Assembly (NCBI GenBank): GCA_050261515.1
Contig: JBLNDJ010000012.1
Location: forward strand, 62,001 to 126,000
Source of the DNA: JBLNDJ01 sp050261515
GTDB lineage: Bacteria > Acidobacteriota > Terriglobia > Bryobacterales > Bryobacteraceae
Direction: 5' to 3'
Length of the DNA: 64,000 bases
The notes under the pieces were generated by a model. It saw only the letters and a program-made list of their open reading frames with translations, searched no databases and had not been told where the DNA came from. Positions 48,676 through 58,800 of the stretch are shown piece after piece (the first letter of the stretch is position 1; every line of letters begins with the position of its first letter). A program made the position numbers and the translations under genes.

Positions 48676-50625
48676 ATGATGCCGGCGATGGCGTTCGCGA
48701 TGATGCTTGCGGCGGAGCCGGACTCTCTCCTGCAATGGATGGACCGCATCGCGCAGCGGCAACTTCAGGCGCGCGAGGCCGAGGTCGCCGCGGTCCGGAC
48801 GGTTGCCGATGCCGAGCGGCGGAAGAAGGTCGTCCGCGCAAGAATTCTCGACGCGCTCGGCGGCCTGCCGGATTACTCGGGGCCGCTCAACGCGAAAGTC
48901 ACGGGCAGCGTGCAGGCCGATGGGTATGTCATCGAGAAGGTCGTCTACGAGAGCCTGCCGGGCTACTACGTGACCGCGAACGTGTACCGTCCGGCACAGC
49001 CGGGACGTTACCCCGCCGTGCTGCTGCAATCCGGCCACACGCAGGAAGGGAAGGTCGAGCCGCAGTTGCTCGCGGCGAACCTGGCGCTCAAGGGATTCGT
49101 GTCGCTGGCGTTCGATCCGGCGGGCCAGGGCGAACGGGAGCAGACCTACGACCCGAACCTGGACGGGGCGGTGGCTGGATGGTCGGTGCCGGAGCACATA
49201 CACGCAGGGGCGCAGGCGGCGCTGGCGGGCGAGAGCGCGACGCGGTACTTCATTTGGGATGCCCAAAGGTCGCTCGACTACCTGGCCGCGCGCCCCGATG
49301 TGGACCCGGATCGCATCGGCGCTGCGGGCTGCTCGGGCGGGGGCGCGCTGACGACGTTCGTGGGCGCGCTCGATGCGCGGCTTAAGGCCGTGGTCCCGGC
49401 GTGCTTCCCCGTGTCTTACCGGGTGCTGTTCACCGGGGACGTGCCGCACGCCGAGATGCTGGTGCCGGGCGAACTCGCGCGTGGACTCGATACGGCGGAT
49501 TTCGTGGAGCTTTCCGCCCCGGTGCCGTGGCTGATCCAGTCGACCGAGGGGGACTTTTTTCCGCCCGCCGGGGCGCGGATGGTTTACGAGGAAGCGCGGC
49601 GGTGGTACGGGCTCTACGGCGCTCAGGAGCGGGTCGCGTTGTTCGTCGGCCCGGGACCGCACGGCACCCCGTTGGCGAGCCGCGAGGCGATCTACGGATG
49701 GCTGATCCGGTGGCTGAAGGACGGGCGCGGCGACGCGCGCGAGCAGCCGGTGCAGCTCTACCCCAACCATGCGCTGCGGGCGACGCAAACCGGGCAGGTC
49801 GGAGGCCGGAAGCTGCATGAACTCATTCGAGACGATTTTCTCGCGCGGCGAAAACCGGGGACCGCGGCCGGGCTGGCGGCCGAGCTGCGGCGGCTGAAGA
49901 TTCCGAGCGCGGGCGGAACGCCCGTCGTGCAGGTGGTGAGCGGGACCGAGCGCCAGAAGATACGTTTCGAGAGCGAGCCGGGAATCGCGCTCGACGGGGA
50001 GTTGCTCATTCCCGCGGGACAGGCGCGCAGGCCGGCAGTGCTGCTGGTGGGCGATGGCCGGCTGGCGGAGGCGTTCGCGCGCGCGGGGAGCATAGTCCTG
50101 ACGATGGCGCCGCGCACGTCTGCGGCCGGGGACCGCATACGCCCGTACGTGGGCGACTGGCTGACGAACACGCGCGCGGAACTCATCGGCCTGAGTCTTC
50201 CGGCGATGCGCGCGCACGACATTGTGCGCGGCGTCGATCTGCTCGCGGGGCGCGCCGATGTGAGCTCGATCCGTGCGGCGGCGCGCGGCGTGGCCGGAGT
50301 CTGGCTGCTGCTCGCGGCCGCGGCCGATCCGCGGATTCAGAAAATCTGGCTGGACCGTACACCGTACAGTTACGCCGCGGCCCTCGATCGCGCGATGAAC
50401 GTGGAGCTGTCCGAGGCCGTCATTCCGGGGTTCGCGCTGCGGTGGGACCTGCAGGAAGTGCGCGATGCGCTCGGCGCGCGGGCGGTGCTGTGGACCGACC
50501 CGACAGCGTGGACGGCGCGCGTCGCCGCAGCCGGTCCGCGCTTCCGCTACCGCCACGATCCCGGCGATTTGACCGATATGGCTGGAGCCGACGACGAAGC
50601 TTTCGTGAAGGAGTTGCTGCAATGA
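48676..50625 (+). CDS. Secreted alpha/beta-hydrolase, acetyl-xylan-esterase-like
   Basis: 649 residues from the ATG at 48676 (an alternative GTG is at 48667). The catalytic domain has the nucleophile elbow GAAGCSGGGALT, the oxyanion region LQSGHTQEGK and FDPAGQGEREQTYDPN, and a late His in GPGPHGTP. This is the AXE1/CE7-like or Glucuronoyl-type esterase layout found in acidobacteria. The C-terminal 260 residues resemble a second, degenerate hydrolase lobe. It overlaps the CE4 gene by 4 nt (ATGA) and is part of a glycan-modifying run. Confidence 0.8.
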   Translation: MMPAMAFAMMLAAEPDSLLQWMDRIAQRQLQAREAEVAAVRTVADAERRKKVVRARILDALGGLPDYSGPLNAKVTGSVQADGYVIEKVVYESLPGYYVTANVYRPAQPGRYPAVLLQSGHTQEGKVEPQLLAANLALKGFVSLAFDPAGQGEREQTYDPNLDGAVAGWSVPEHIHAGAQAALAGESATRYFIWDAQRSLDYLAARPDVDPDRIGAAGCSGGGALTTFVGALDARLKAVVPACFPVSYRVLFTGDVPHAEMLVPGELARGLDTADFVELSAPVPWLIQSTEGDFFPPAGARMVYEEARRWYGLYGAQERVALFVGPGPHGTPLASREAIYGWLIRWLKDGRGDAREQPVQLYPNHALRATQTGQVGGRKLHELIRDDFLARRKPGTAAGLAAELRRLKIPSAGGTPVVQVVSGTERQKIRFESEPGIALDGELLIPAGQARRPAVLLVGDGRLAEAFARAGSIVLTMAPRTSAAGDRIRPYVGDWLTNTRAELIGLSLPAMRAHDIVRGVDLLAGRADVSSIRAAARGVAGVWLLLAAAADPRIQKIWLDRTPYSYAAALDRAMNVELSEAVIPGFALRWDLQEVRDALGARAVLWTDPTAWTARVAAAGPRFRYRHDPGDLTDMAGADDEAFVKELLQ

Positions 50626-51416
50626 GCACGAGCAGGATCATTCTTGGCTGTTTTCTCTTTGTGTCCCTTCTGCCGGGACAGCAGGGGTTTCGGTGGCCGG
50701 AGGGCAAGCGCGCGGCGATCAGCCTCTCGTTCGACGACGCGCGCACGAGCCAGATCGACACGGGCATAGCGCTGCTTGAAAAACACGGCGCCAAGGCGAC
50801 GTTCTTCGTTTCGCCCGGCCTCGTTAAGGAGCGCCTGGCGGGATGGAAGCGCGCGGTGGCGCTCGGGCACGAGATCGGCAGCCACTCGATGTCGCACGCG
50901 TGCACGGCGAACTACGAATTTTCGGCGCGCAACGCGCTCGAGGATTTCACGCTCGAGAAGATGGCCGCCGACCTGGACGCGTCGAGTGCGGAGATCGAGC
51001 GGCTGCTCGGCGTAAAGCCCGCGACGTTCGCCTATCCGTGCGGGCAGAAATTCGTGGGGCGCGGCGAAGGCGTGCGGAGCTATGTGCCGCTGGTCGCCGC
51101 GCGGTTCCTGGCGGGCCGCGGTTTCCTCGACGAGGCGCCGAACGATCCGGCGCTCTGCGACCTGGCGCAAAGCATGGGGATGGGCTTCGACAATCTCACG
51201 GCGAAGCAAGTTCTGGACCTCGCGAAGGGCGCCGCCAAAAGCGGGCGGTGGCTGATCTTCGTGGGGCACGAGATCGGGACGGCGGGCGAGCAGACGACGA
51301 ATGTCGATGCGCTCGAGGCGCTGCTGAAGTACGCGCGCGATCCGGCCAACGGTATCTGGCTCGACACGGTCAAGAACGTCGCCACGCACGTGCGTGCGCG
51401 GCGCGCCGGCCGGTGA
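50622..51416 (+). CDS. CE4 polysaccharide deacetylase
   Basis: 264 residues with a signal peptide (RIILGCFLFVSLLPGQ) and NodB-type motifs: ISLSFDDARTSQ (first), EIGSHSMSHAC (second, His-rich metal motif) and the third around FAYPCGQKF. It removes N- or O-acetyl groups from polysaccharide in the periplasm. The upstream stop overlaps its ATG. A second CE4 protein starts at 63271. Confidence 0.9.
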   Translation: MSTSRIILGCFLFVSLLPGQQGFRWPEGKRAAISLSFDDARTSQIDTGIALLEKHGAKATFFVSPGLVKERLAGWKRAVALGHEIGSHSMSHACTANYEFSARNALEDFTLEKMAADLDASSAEIERLLGVKPATFAYPCGQKFVGRGEGVRSYVPLVAARFLAGRGFLDEAPNDPALCDLAQSMGMGFDNLTAKQVLDLAKGAAKSGRWLIFVGHEIGTAGEQTTNVDALEALLKYARDPANGIWLDTVKNVATHVRARRAGR

Positions 51417-51441
51417 TGTATGATGAGCGGCGGAAAACCGC

Positions 51442-52521
51442 ATGCTCACTCGCCGACGATTTGTAGCCGCGCTGTCAACCGCGCCTCTTCTTTCCGCCAT
51501 GCCGGGCGATCCGTTCCCGCTGCGCCGCGGCACCAACATCTCGCACTGGCTGTCGCAGAGCAAGCGCCGCGGGGCCGAACGCCGCGCGGCCTTCGAGCGC
51601 AAGGATGCCGCGTTCCTGGCCGGAATCGGCCTCGACCATTTGCGCCTGCCGGTCGATGAAGAGCAACTGTTCACCGCGGACGGCAAGCCCGAAGCCGAGG
51701 CCTTCGACCTTCTCAACCAGGCGCTCGACTGGTGCGATGAATTCAGCCTGCGCGCCATTGTGGACCTGCACATTCTGCGATCGCATCACTTCAACGAGAA
51801 GGAGCGGCCGCTGTGGACCCAGCCTGCCGCGCAGGAGCGCTTCTTCGAGTGCTGGCGCGGGATCTCGGCGCAGATCGGGAAAAGATCGACCTTGAAGGTT
51901 GCTTATGAATTGATGAATGAGCCGGTGGCCGACGATCCGGAGCAGTGGAACTCGCTGGTGGAGCGCTGCGCGAAAGTGGTTCGCGGTTTGGAGCCGGAAC
52001 GGCGGATCGTGATCGGGTCGAATATGTGGCAGTCGGTGGACACCTTCGACTCGCTGCGCGTGCCGGCGGACGATCCGTTCATCATCCTGAGCTTCCATTA
52101 CTATCATCCGATGGTGCTGACGCATTACCGGGCGCCGTGGACGAAGGTGGGCGAGTACCGGGGACCGGTGACGTATCCGGGGCGGCTGGTGCCGGAGGAG
52201 CAGTTGCAGGCGCAGCCCGAGGAACTGCGGCGCGCGATGTCTCCGGCCAACATCGTCTTCGATCGCACAAACACGGAGCGCATGTTCGCCAAGCCGATCG
52301 CGGTGGCGAAGGAGCTGAATCTGCCGCTGTATTGCGGGGAGTGGGGATGCATCGATCGCGCGCCGATGGAGCCGCGGGTCAGGTGGTACAAGGATGTTCA
52401 CGGCGCGCTCGAAGACAACGACATCGGGTGGGCGACCTGGGATTTCAAGGGCGGCTTCGGGCTGGTCAAAGACAACGAGCCCGTTACGCCGGTGATTCGG
52501 GCGCTCGGTTTGCGGGGGTGA
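51442..52521 (+). CDS. Glycoside hydrolase family 5 (cellulase-like), Tat-exported
   Basis: 359 residues with a Tat signal (MLTRRRFVAALSTAPLLSA). The TIM barrel carries the acid/base Glu in KVAYELMNEPV and the nucleophile Glu in LYCGEWGCID, plus FHYYHPMV. GH5 enzymes hydrolyse beta-glucan, mannan or xylan. It follows the CE4 gene at 25 nt and probably belongs to the same plant-polysaccharide locus. Confidence 0.9.
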   Translation: MLTRRRFVAALSTAPLLSAMPGDPFPLRRGTNISHWLSQSKRRGAERRAAFERKDAAFLAGIGLDHLRLPVDEEQLFTADGKPEAEAFDLLNQALDWCDEFSLRAIVDLHILRSHHFNEKERPLWTQPAAQERFFECWRGISAQIGKRSTLKVAYELMNEPVADDPEQWNSLVERCAKVVRGLEPERRIVIGSNMWQSVDTFDSLRVPADDPFIILSFHYYHPMVLTHYRAPWTKVGEYRGPVTYPGRLVPEEQLQAQPEELRRAMSPANIVFDRTNTERMFAKPIAVAKELNLPLYCGEWGCIDRAPMEPRVRWYKDVHGALEDNDIGWATWDFKGGFGLVKDNEPVTPVIRALGLRG

Positions 52522-52522
52522 G

Positions 52523-53638
52523 TTACTCCGGCACGTCGGTGTCGAGCGGCTGCGCGAGGGCGGGCCGCTCGCGCATCTGCTGGTAAACGGCGACCATGCG
52601 CTTCTTGCGGTCCTGGATGTCGCGGAAGGCGGCGGACTCGCGCTGGCTGTCGGCGGTGCGGCCGAGTTGGCGGTAGACGGCCGAGAGGCGGTAGTGCGCC
52701 ACGGCGTTGAGCGGATCCAGGCGGACTGCTTCGAGCAGGTGCACGAGCGCGCTCTGGGGTTGGCTGGTTGCGGTCAGGACCTTGCCGAGCCCGACCCGCA
52801 CCTCGGCGTCGGCCGGGTCGAGCTCGAGCGCGCGCTGGTAGTGCTTCAGGGCCGCGGTGTAGTCCTGCTGCGAGGCGTAGATGTGGCCAAGCCAGCACTC
52901 GGACCTGGCGTCGTGCGGATTCAGCTTCAGCGCGGCCTCGAACTCCTTGACGGCGCGGGCGCGGGCTTCATTCGAACGGGAGTTTTGCAGGATCGCTTCG
53001 CCGAGCTCGAAGTGGGCGCCGGCGAAATTCGGGTCCAGGCGGATGACGGCCTCGTATTGCGCGATGGCGCCCGGCAGGTCGCCGCGGTTCACGAGCTGTT
53101 GAGCCATGATGAGATGCATGCGGGGGGAATCGGGATCGGTCAGGGCGATGCGGTCGCGCGCGCCGGCGGCCAGGTTCGAAAAAATCCGGTAGGCGGCGAA
53201 CTGGACGTTGGCGTTCGGTGGGTCGATGCGCTCCAGGGTTTGTAACACCTCGACCGTCTTCGCTAAGTTGCCTTGCGCGTACTCCAGTTCGAGTAAGTCC
53301 ATCCCGGCCTGGACGCGAAGTCTTGTATCTTCGAGGTGCGGGAACGATTTTTCGAGTAACATCAAGGCGCTCTGTGCGCGCCCGAGCCGCTTCTCGCACA
53401 TGCCGAGCATCGCTTCGGCCCGGTGGAGCGAAGGCTGAAGCTTGAGGGCCTTCCGGAAATGGACCGCGGCTTCCGCGCAGTTGCCGTCCACGAAGGCGAT
53501 GACGCCGAGGTTCGCGCGCGCCTCGACGTTGTTCGGGTCGCGGGCCAGGGCGGCGCGGAAGCGCGCCTTCATCTCTTCGCCGGTCTGCGCGCAGCAGACC
53601 GCCGCCACGCACAGCAGCGCGGCGAAGAGCCTACCCAT
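52523..53638 (-). CDS. Exported TPR-repeat protein
   Basis: 371 residues from the ATG at 53638 with a signal peptide (MGRLFAALLCVAAVCCAQ). It contains roughly eight tetratricopeptide repeats, clearest in DPNNVEARANLGVIAF, DPNFAGAHFELGEAIL, NPHDARSECWLGHIYA, DPADAEVRVGLGKVLT and DPLNAVAHYRLSAVYR. A protein-binding scaffold is likely. It overlaps the next (minus) gene start by 8 nt; both run away from GH5. Confidence 0.85.
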   Translation of the reverse strand: MGRLFAALLCVAAVCCAQTGEEMKARFRAALARDPNNVEARANLGVIAFVDGNCAEAAVHFRKALKLQPSLHRAEAMLGMCEKRLGRAQSALMLLEKSFPHLEDTRLRVQAGMDLLELEYAQGNLAKTVEVLQTLERIDPPNANVQFAAYRIFSNLAAGARDRIALTDPDSPRMHLIMAQQLVNRGDLPGAIAQYEAVIRLDPNFAGAHFELGEAILQNSRSNEARARAVKEFEAALKLNPHDARSECWLGHIYASQQDYTAALKHYQRALELDPADAEVRVGLGKVLTATSQPQSALVHLLEAVRLDPLNAVAHYRLSAVYRQLGRTADSQRESAAFRDIQDRKKRMVAVYQQMRERPALAQPLDTDVPE

Positions 53639-54530
53639 TCCGCGGCTCCCGGGGGCCGAGAAGGCGGCAGACGCGCTCGGCGTTCTCCCGCACTTCATCT
53701 TTCGTTCGCGGGAACATACCCACGAAAATACCATCCCCGGGTTTGATGCTCTCGAACGCGGTGCGGAAGGCCTGGTCCACATCGCTTTCGGCGACGCGCC
53801 CTGCCGCGAGAATCTTGTAGGCGAAGCACGGCTTCTTCGATTGCCGCAGCACCTTGAACATCCGCGCGGGGTCGCTCTGGATGTAGCATTCCCCGGGCAT
53901 TTCGGGCAGTTCGCCGCCGAGCTTCCGGCGCAGGTCGTCGGGCGTGCGGGTGAGATCGTAGAGGCAGCCGGCGAAGAAATCGAGGTCCCAGCCTTCGTCT
54001 TCGGCCAGTTGAATGACGGCCGGACGATGCGTTCCGATGCCGATCTTCGATCCGGTGTCGCGCGCCTTTTTGAGCCATTCGCGGACCGGCGTCATGTCGC
54101 CGTTCTGGTGGGCGCGATCGACCTCCGTGCCGCGCATGTACATGGCGAGCGGCTTGACGTCGCGGTAAATTTTGACAGGATCGCCGACGGCCTGCGCGAC
54201 CAGGTGCATCTTGCCGCCCTCGGCCTGGAAGCGCTCGAGGTCCGCCTGGGCGCGCCCGAGGTTGACATAGTTATACGCGTTGATGCCGAACTCATTGGCA
54301 CGATGCATCACCTGGCAGACGCGCTCGGGCGTGTAGAACTCCTTCATGATCGTGCCGAGCGTGTTGTTGTAATGGCCGTAGCCGTAGAACGGATTCACGC
54401 CGAGCACCATGCGGCTGATCCGGACGCCGAAGAAGTCGATTGTCGGGACCTGCGCGGCTGCGGCGGCGGCAGGCCGGGCCAGCGTCGCCACGGCGGCGGA
54501 CTGTAAGAAGTTTCTGCGTGTATGGGTCAT
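53631..54530 (-). CDS. Tat-exported TIM-barrel protein of unknown function
   Basis: 299 residues with a Tat signal (MTHTRRNFLQSAAVATLARP). The mature part has IDFFGVRISRMVLGVNPFYGYGHYN, ITHRPAVIQLAEDEGWDLDFFAGC-like helices and a C-terminal MFPRTKDEVRENAERVC, similar in layout to aldo/keto-reductase-like or isomerase-like barrels, but the catalytic Asp-Tyr-Lys-His set is not visible. Common in acidobacteria and planctomycetes as hypothetical exported protein. Stop overlaps the TPR gene start; the next gene upstream overlaps it by 4 nt. Confidence 0.65.
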   Translation of the reverse strand: MTHTRRNFLQSAAVATLARPAAAAAAQVPTIDFFGVRISRMVLGVNPFYGYGHYNNTLGTIMKEFYTPERVCQVMHRANEFGINAYNYVNLGRAQADLERFQAEGGKMHLVAQAVGDPVKIYRDVKPLAMYMRGTEVDRAHQNGDMTPVREWLKKARDTGSKIGIGTHRPAVIQLAEDEGWDLDFFAGCLYDLTRTPDDLRRKLGGELPEMPGECYIQSDPARMFKVLRQSKKPCFAYKILAAGRVAESDVDQAFRTAFESIKPGDGIFVGMFPRTKDEVRENAERVCRLLGPREPRNG

Positions 54531-55798
54531 TTCGATGACTCTCTTTCTCCGCACACAAGATACTGGGGCGCATCCGTTAAGGTAAGTGAAACGCTCCCCG
54601 CGGCCGGCGTGAGCGTGCCGCCGTTATCGCCTTTATGAGTAATTAGTGCGCACGGCCCTTTCGGCACAGGGATGCTGATGCTATGCGGCGAACCGGCCGC
54701 GGTCCAGGCGGCGAAACGCGTCTTTGCTCCTTTTCGGAACACGAGCACATAGTCGCCGGGCTCGGCGGGCTTGAGCCAGTTGTCGAAGCGGTAATCTCCC
54801 AGCACGCGGGTGATCGTGCGCACGGCGAAATACGCCGGCTTCGGCGTGTAGACGGGGCTCGCGCCCTCGTGATAGGGATGCTGAACGATGCCGCAGTGGG
54901 CTTCGGGGTCGGTGGGGCTGGGGCCATCGTCGTGCCAGTCGTACCAGATCGAAAGCGGGATGCCGCTCGCGAAGTTGATCAGCCACTGCCGCGCCAGGAG
55001 TTGGCCCTGCACCTCGTCGTTCATGCCGTCGGTAAGCCAGGAAACGAGATTCTTACTATATACCGAGGCCCATCCCCATTCGCCTGAAAGCACGGGGATC
55101 GCCTTGCCCTTCGGCGCGTACTTTGCGATCAGGGCGCGCAGGTTTTCGTACTCGGGCCCCACGGTTTCGGGCCCCTTGAAGCGGTAGGGATGAACGGTGA
55201 TGCCCGACCAGTAACGCAACAGCCCGGCCTTGAAGCACTCCTCGAGGAACGCCATGTCGATGAGCGAGGTCGCCGGGCCGACGTAGCTTTCCTTGGGGGC
55301 GGCTTTGTGGATCGCTTCGCCGACGGCCAGCGCGAGCTTCGTGTAGACATCGGCCTTGGGGTTCGGCCGCGAATAATCGTTGGGCTCGTTCCACATCTCC
55401 CAGAGAATGCCGTGGCCCTGAAAGTGGCGCACGCCGGCGGCGGCGAAGCGGACGAAGGCCGCGCGGCCTTCGTCCGTGTAGGGAAACTTGCCGTCGTCGT
55501 AGAGCGGGTTGGTGTCGTCGAGAATCCAGAGGCCCCGGATTCGGTGCTTCTCCATGGCGGCCAGCAGGCGGTCGTAGGCTGCGAAGTCGTACTTTCCGCG
55601 CTCGCGCTCGACATGGCGCCAGATGAAATCCATCCGCACCCACCGGATGCCGGCCTCCGCCATCATTTCCATCTCGCCGGGGCGGGGATCGGTAAAGTGT
55701 ATGTTCACGCCCACGGCCTCCCCGACGGTGGGACGACTGGGGACCTGGGCCGCCGCGCCGGCAGCCCAGAGGACACAGAGAACGCAGGTAATCCGCAT
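54527..55798 (-). CDS. Secreted glycoside hydrolase, GH39/GH5-like
   Basis: 423 residues. The signal peptide (MRITCVLCVLWAAGAAAQ) seems derived from the CTCTG-repeat family seen at 6079-6148. A clan-A barrel follows with the acid/base WEMWNEPNDYS (Glu in N-E-P) and nucleophile LSGEWGWASV, as in GH39/GH5 enzymes. The C-terminal part after about 330 is a beta-sandwich (YVLVFRKGAKTRFAAW). Likely active on plant or microbial glycan. Coupled to the Tat TIM-barrel gene. Confidence 0.8.
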   Translation of the reverse strand: MRITCVLCVLWAAGAAAQVPSRPTVGEAVGVNIHFTDPRPGEMEMMAEAGIRWVRMDFIWRHVERERGKYDFAAYDRLLAAMEKHRIRGLWILDDTNPLYDDGKFPYTDEGRAAFVRFAAAGVRHFQGHGILWEMWNEPNDYSRPNPKADVYTKLALAVGEAIHKAAPKESYVGPATSLIDMAFLEECFKAGLLRYWSGITVHPYRFKGPETVGPEYENLRALIAKYAPKGKAIPVLSGEWGWASVYSKNLVSWLTDGMNDEVQGQLLARQWLINFASGIPLSIWYDWHDDGPSPTDPEAHCGIVQHPYHEGASPVYTPKPAYFAVRTITRVLGDYRFDNWLKPAEPGDYVLVFRKGAKTRFAAWTAAGSPHSISIPVPKGPCALITHKGDNGGTLTPAAGSVSLTLTDAPQYLVCGERESSK

Positions 55799-55810
55799 GG
55801 CAGGTTCAAT

Positions 55811-55883
55811 GTGGGGCAGGTTGCCGATTGAGATTCGGCCCGGCGGTTAACAAACGCCGCGCAGGTTTGGCAACCTGCCCCAC
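55811..55883. repeat. Dispersed palindromic repeat, copy 2 (complete)
   Basis: A 73-nt element bounded by perfect 15-bp inverted repeats (55811-55825 and 55869-55883, GTGGGGCAGGTTGCC and its complement). Inside it sits the 41-nt unit shared with 3027-3067, including the GCAGGTT/AACCTGC hairpin. It separates the GH39-like gene from the TonB receptor gene. Copy 1 lacks the outer left arm. Confidence 0.85.
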
Positions 55884-55887
55884 CGGG

Positions 55888-58800
55888 TTAGAAGCTCAAA
55901 CGTGCGCCGACTTGAGCCTGGCGCATGGCGCCGCAGCTCCAGATTTCGCCCGCGCCGTAGGCGCCGACGCCTGCGCTCGGAGCGCCCCAGTTGGTGATGT
56001 TGAACGCGTTGGTGGCGTCGAATCGCAACTGGAGACGGCCGCCCTCGCCGAGCATCGGGAGAGCGAAGTTCTTCGCGAGCGAGAGGTCCATGTTGGCCAG
56101 GCCCGGCGCGCGCAGAATGTTGCGGCCGGAATTGCCGAAGTGGTAGTCCACGGGCTTCACGAACGCCGACGTGTCGAACCACTGGGCGATCGTCGGGTTC
56201 GAGAGCGTGCCCTTGCCGATGCGATCGGGCATCAGCGTGCCGCTGAGCATGCCGGTCTGCTGCGCGCCTGCCCACACGGGGGTGAACGGCGGTCCGGAGT
56301 TGAAGCGGAACATCGAGGAAAGCTGCCAGCCGCCGATCACGGCGTTGGCGACGCCGCGCTTGTCGAAGAAGCGCTTGCCCGATCCGAAGGGCAGTTCATA
56401 GACGAACGACCCGCTGACCAGGTGCGTCTCGTCGTTCGACGAAAGCCCGTAGTTCGCCATCGGGCTCGCGGCGATCTGCCAGGTATCGACGCCGGCCGAC
56501 CAGCCATTGCCCGTGCCGGTATCCAGGCTCTTCGACAGCGTGTAGTTGAACAACACCGAGAGGCCGCCCGAGAAGTAGCGCTGGAACGACGCCTGGAGCG
56601 AGTTGTAGTTCGACATGCCGTCGGAGAGGATCGCGTTGATCGAATCGTACTGCGGATAGGGCCGCCGCGGCTGCGCGTCGCCGGGGCCGAGCAGGTTTTC
56701 GGGCACCTGGTTGATGTCGCGGTTGAACGTCAGGTTGACGCCGCGGCTGAACACCCAGGCGGCCTTGACCACGGTGTTGGGGCCCATCGAATGCTGGATG
56801 CTGAACTGCGCCTGGTGCATGTAGCCCATGGGCGTGTCGGCCGGGCTATAGGAGATGGGCTGGCCGTTGAGCAAGCTCGCGGGACGGTCGGCGGACGACG
56901 GAACGTAGATGGCGTCCGGCGTGGGGCCCTGATGCAGGTTCGGATAGGCCATGGAGGCCGCCGCGGGCGTGGGGCCGATGGTGAACGGCGGCGTGAGCCC
57001 GTCGGTCGAGCCGCGCCATCCCTGGACCGCCCATCCGTAGGCGCTGCCGCCCGGGTACTGATAGTTGCTGGCGACCCACATGATATCGTAGATGCCGTAG
57101 CCGCCGCGGACCACCCAGCCGGGCTTGGGCGACCATGCGATGCCGACGCGCGGCGCGAAAGCATCGGGAACGCTGTTCTGCAAGGCGCGGCGGCCGTTCT
57201 GGCCAGCGAACCACAGCGCGCCGAGCGTGCCGGTGGCGGGGTTCATGAGAGTCGGGTCGAAGCTGCCGAGGCGGTCGTGCTGCTCGGTCCAGCCGCCCTG
57301 GTAGAGCCAGCGGACGCCGAGGTTCAGCGTGATGTTCGGGCGGATCTTGTAGTCGTCCTGCACGAAGGCCTGCACGTCTTTCATGCGCGAGCCGGTCTTC
57401 GGGCCGATGGAACCCCAGCCGAGGCTCCAGGTGTTCGGCGTGCCGAACAGGAAATCGGCGTAGCCGAGGCCGTTGCCTCCGGGCGTGCCGCCGGTGGGCG
57501 TGGAGGTGAAGACGCCCGTGAACGAGAAGTTGCCGGCGCTCATGTCGCCCCAGGCGCTGGCGTTGGTGAACCACGTGTCGTACTGGCCGCCGAACTTCAG
57601 CAGGTGCTTACCCTTCATCCAGGTCACGGTGTCGGAGGGGTTGAACGAACCCTCTGCCATCACGGTGTGGATGCCGCCGCCGATGCCCGATCCGCCAACC
57701 GCGCCGCCGACGTTGATCACCGGGAAGATGTCGTAGATCGTGTTGATGAGCCCGAGCTGCTCGGGATAGCCTTTGCCCACGGAGGGTGTCGAGCCGGTCT
57801 CATCGTAGAGGTTCCCGGCGAGGCGCAGTTCGTTGACCACGGTGGGCGAGACCGTCCAGATGTGCGAAATCTGGGCCTGCGACGAGGTGAGCGTGAAATG
57901 GTTCTCGTTCTGCGGGCGCGGGTCGGCGTACACCATCTCTTCGGGGGACACCAGCACGGAAACGTTCAGACGGTGCCTGTCGTTGATGTTGTAGTCCACG
58001 CGGCCGTTGTACCAGGTCTCGTTCTGGAGGCCGGGGCCGGACCAGTAGTAGTTGTTGATGATCCCGCTCTGGTTCGGGGTGGGGAAGAAGTCCTCGATCT
58101 TCCGCGAGACGGGGTCGATCTGGGCGGCGGTCATCTTGTTGCCCGGCAGCGGATTGCGCACCCACTGGCCGTCCACCTGGTGGAGGCTGTAGGGGTCATA
58201 GATGATCGTGGGCGTGTCCTGCGCCAGGAGGTCGCTGAAGTCGCCCTCGCGCGCCGCGGCGGTCGGGAAGCTGTAGAACCCCGACGAGAAGTTGTGGATG
58301 GGGTTGTTGTTGTAGGTGAAATAGAAGAACACCTTGTTCTTCCGGATGGGGCCGCCTATGCTGCCGCCGAACGAATTCCAGCGCACGATGGGCTTGGGCG
58401 CGCCGACCAGGTTGCTGAAGTAGTTGTTCGAGTTGAATTTGTCGTTCTGGTTGAACTCGAACAGCGAGCCGTGGAACTGGTTGGTGCCGCTCTTGGTGAT
58501 CACGTTGTAGGCGGCAAGGCCGTTGCCGGACTCGGCGCCGAAGTTGCTTGTGCTGAACTTGATCTCGGCGATGGCGTCGTCGGGCACCTTCATCTGGCCG
58601 GAGCTTCCGGTGTTGACGAAGGTCGCGGTGCCGCCGTCGATGAAGAACGCGCCGCTGTAGCCGCGCTGGCCGTTGGCGCGGATGTCGTCTCCGCTGCCGA
58701 CGTTGCCCGGAATCAGCGTGGTGAGCCGCCACCAGGTGGAGCCGACGTTGGGAAGCTCGGTCGCCTCGACCGACGTCACCGTGGAGCTGTGCTCGGCCGA

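Noticed and set aside
47794..50622. 942-codon open frame on the minus strand
   Set aside because: Antisense to the esterase gene, Arg/Pro/His-rich, with no family features.
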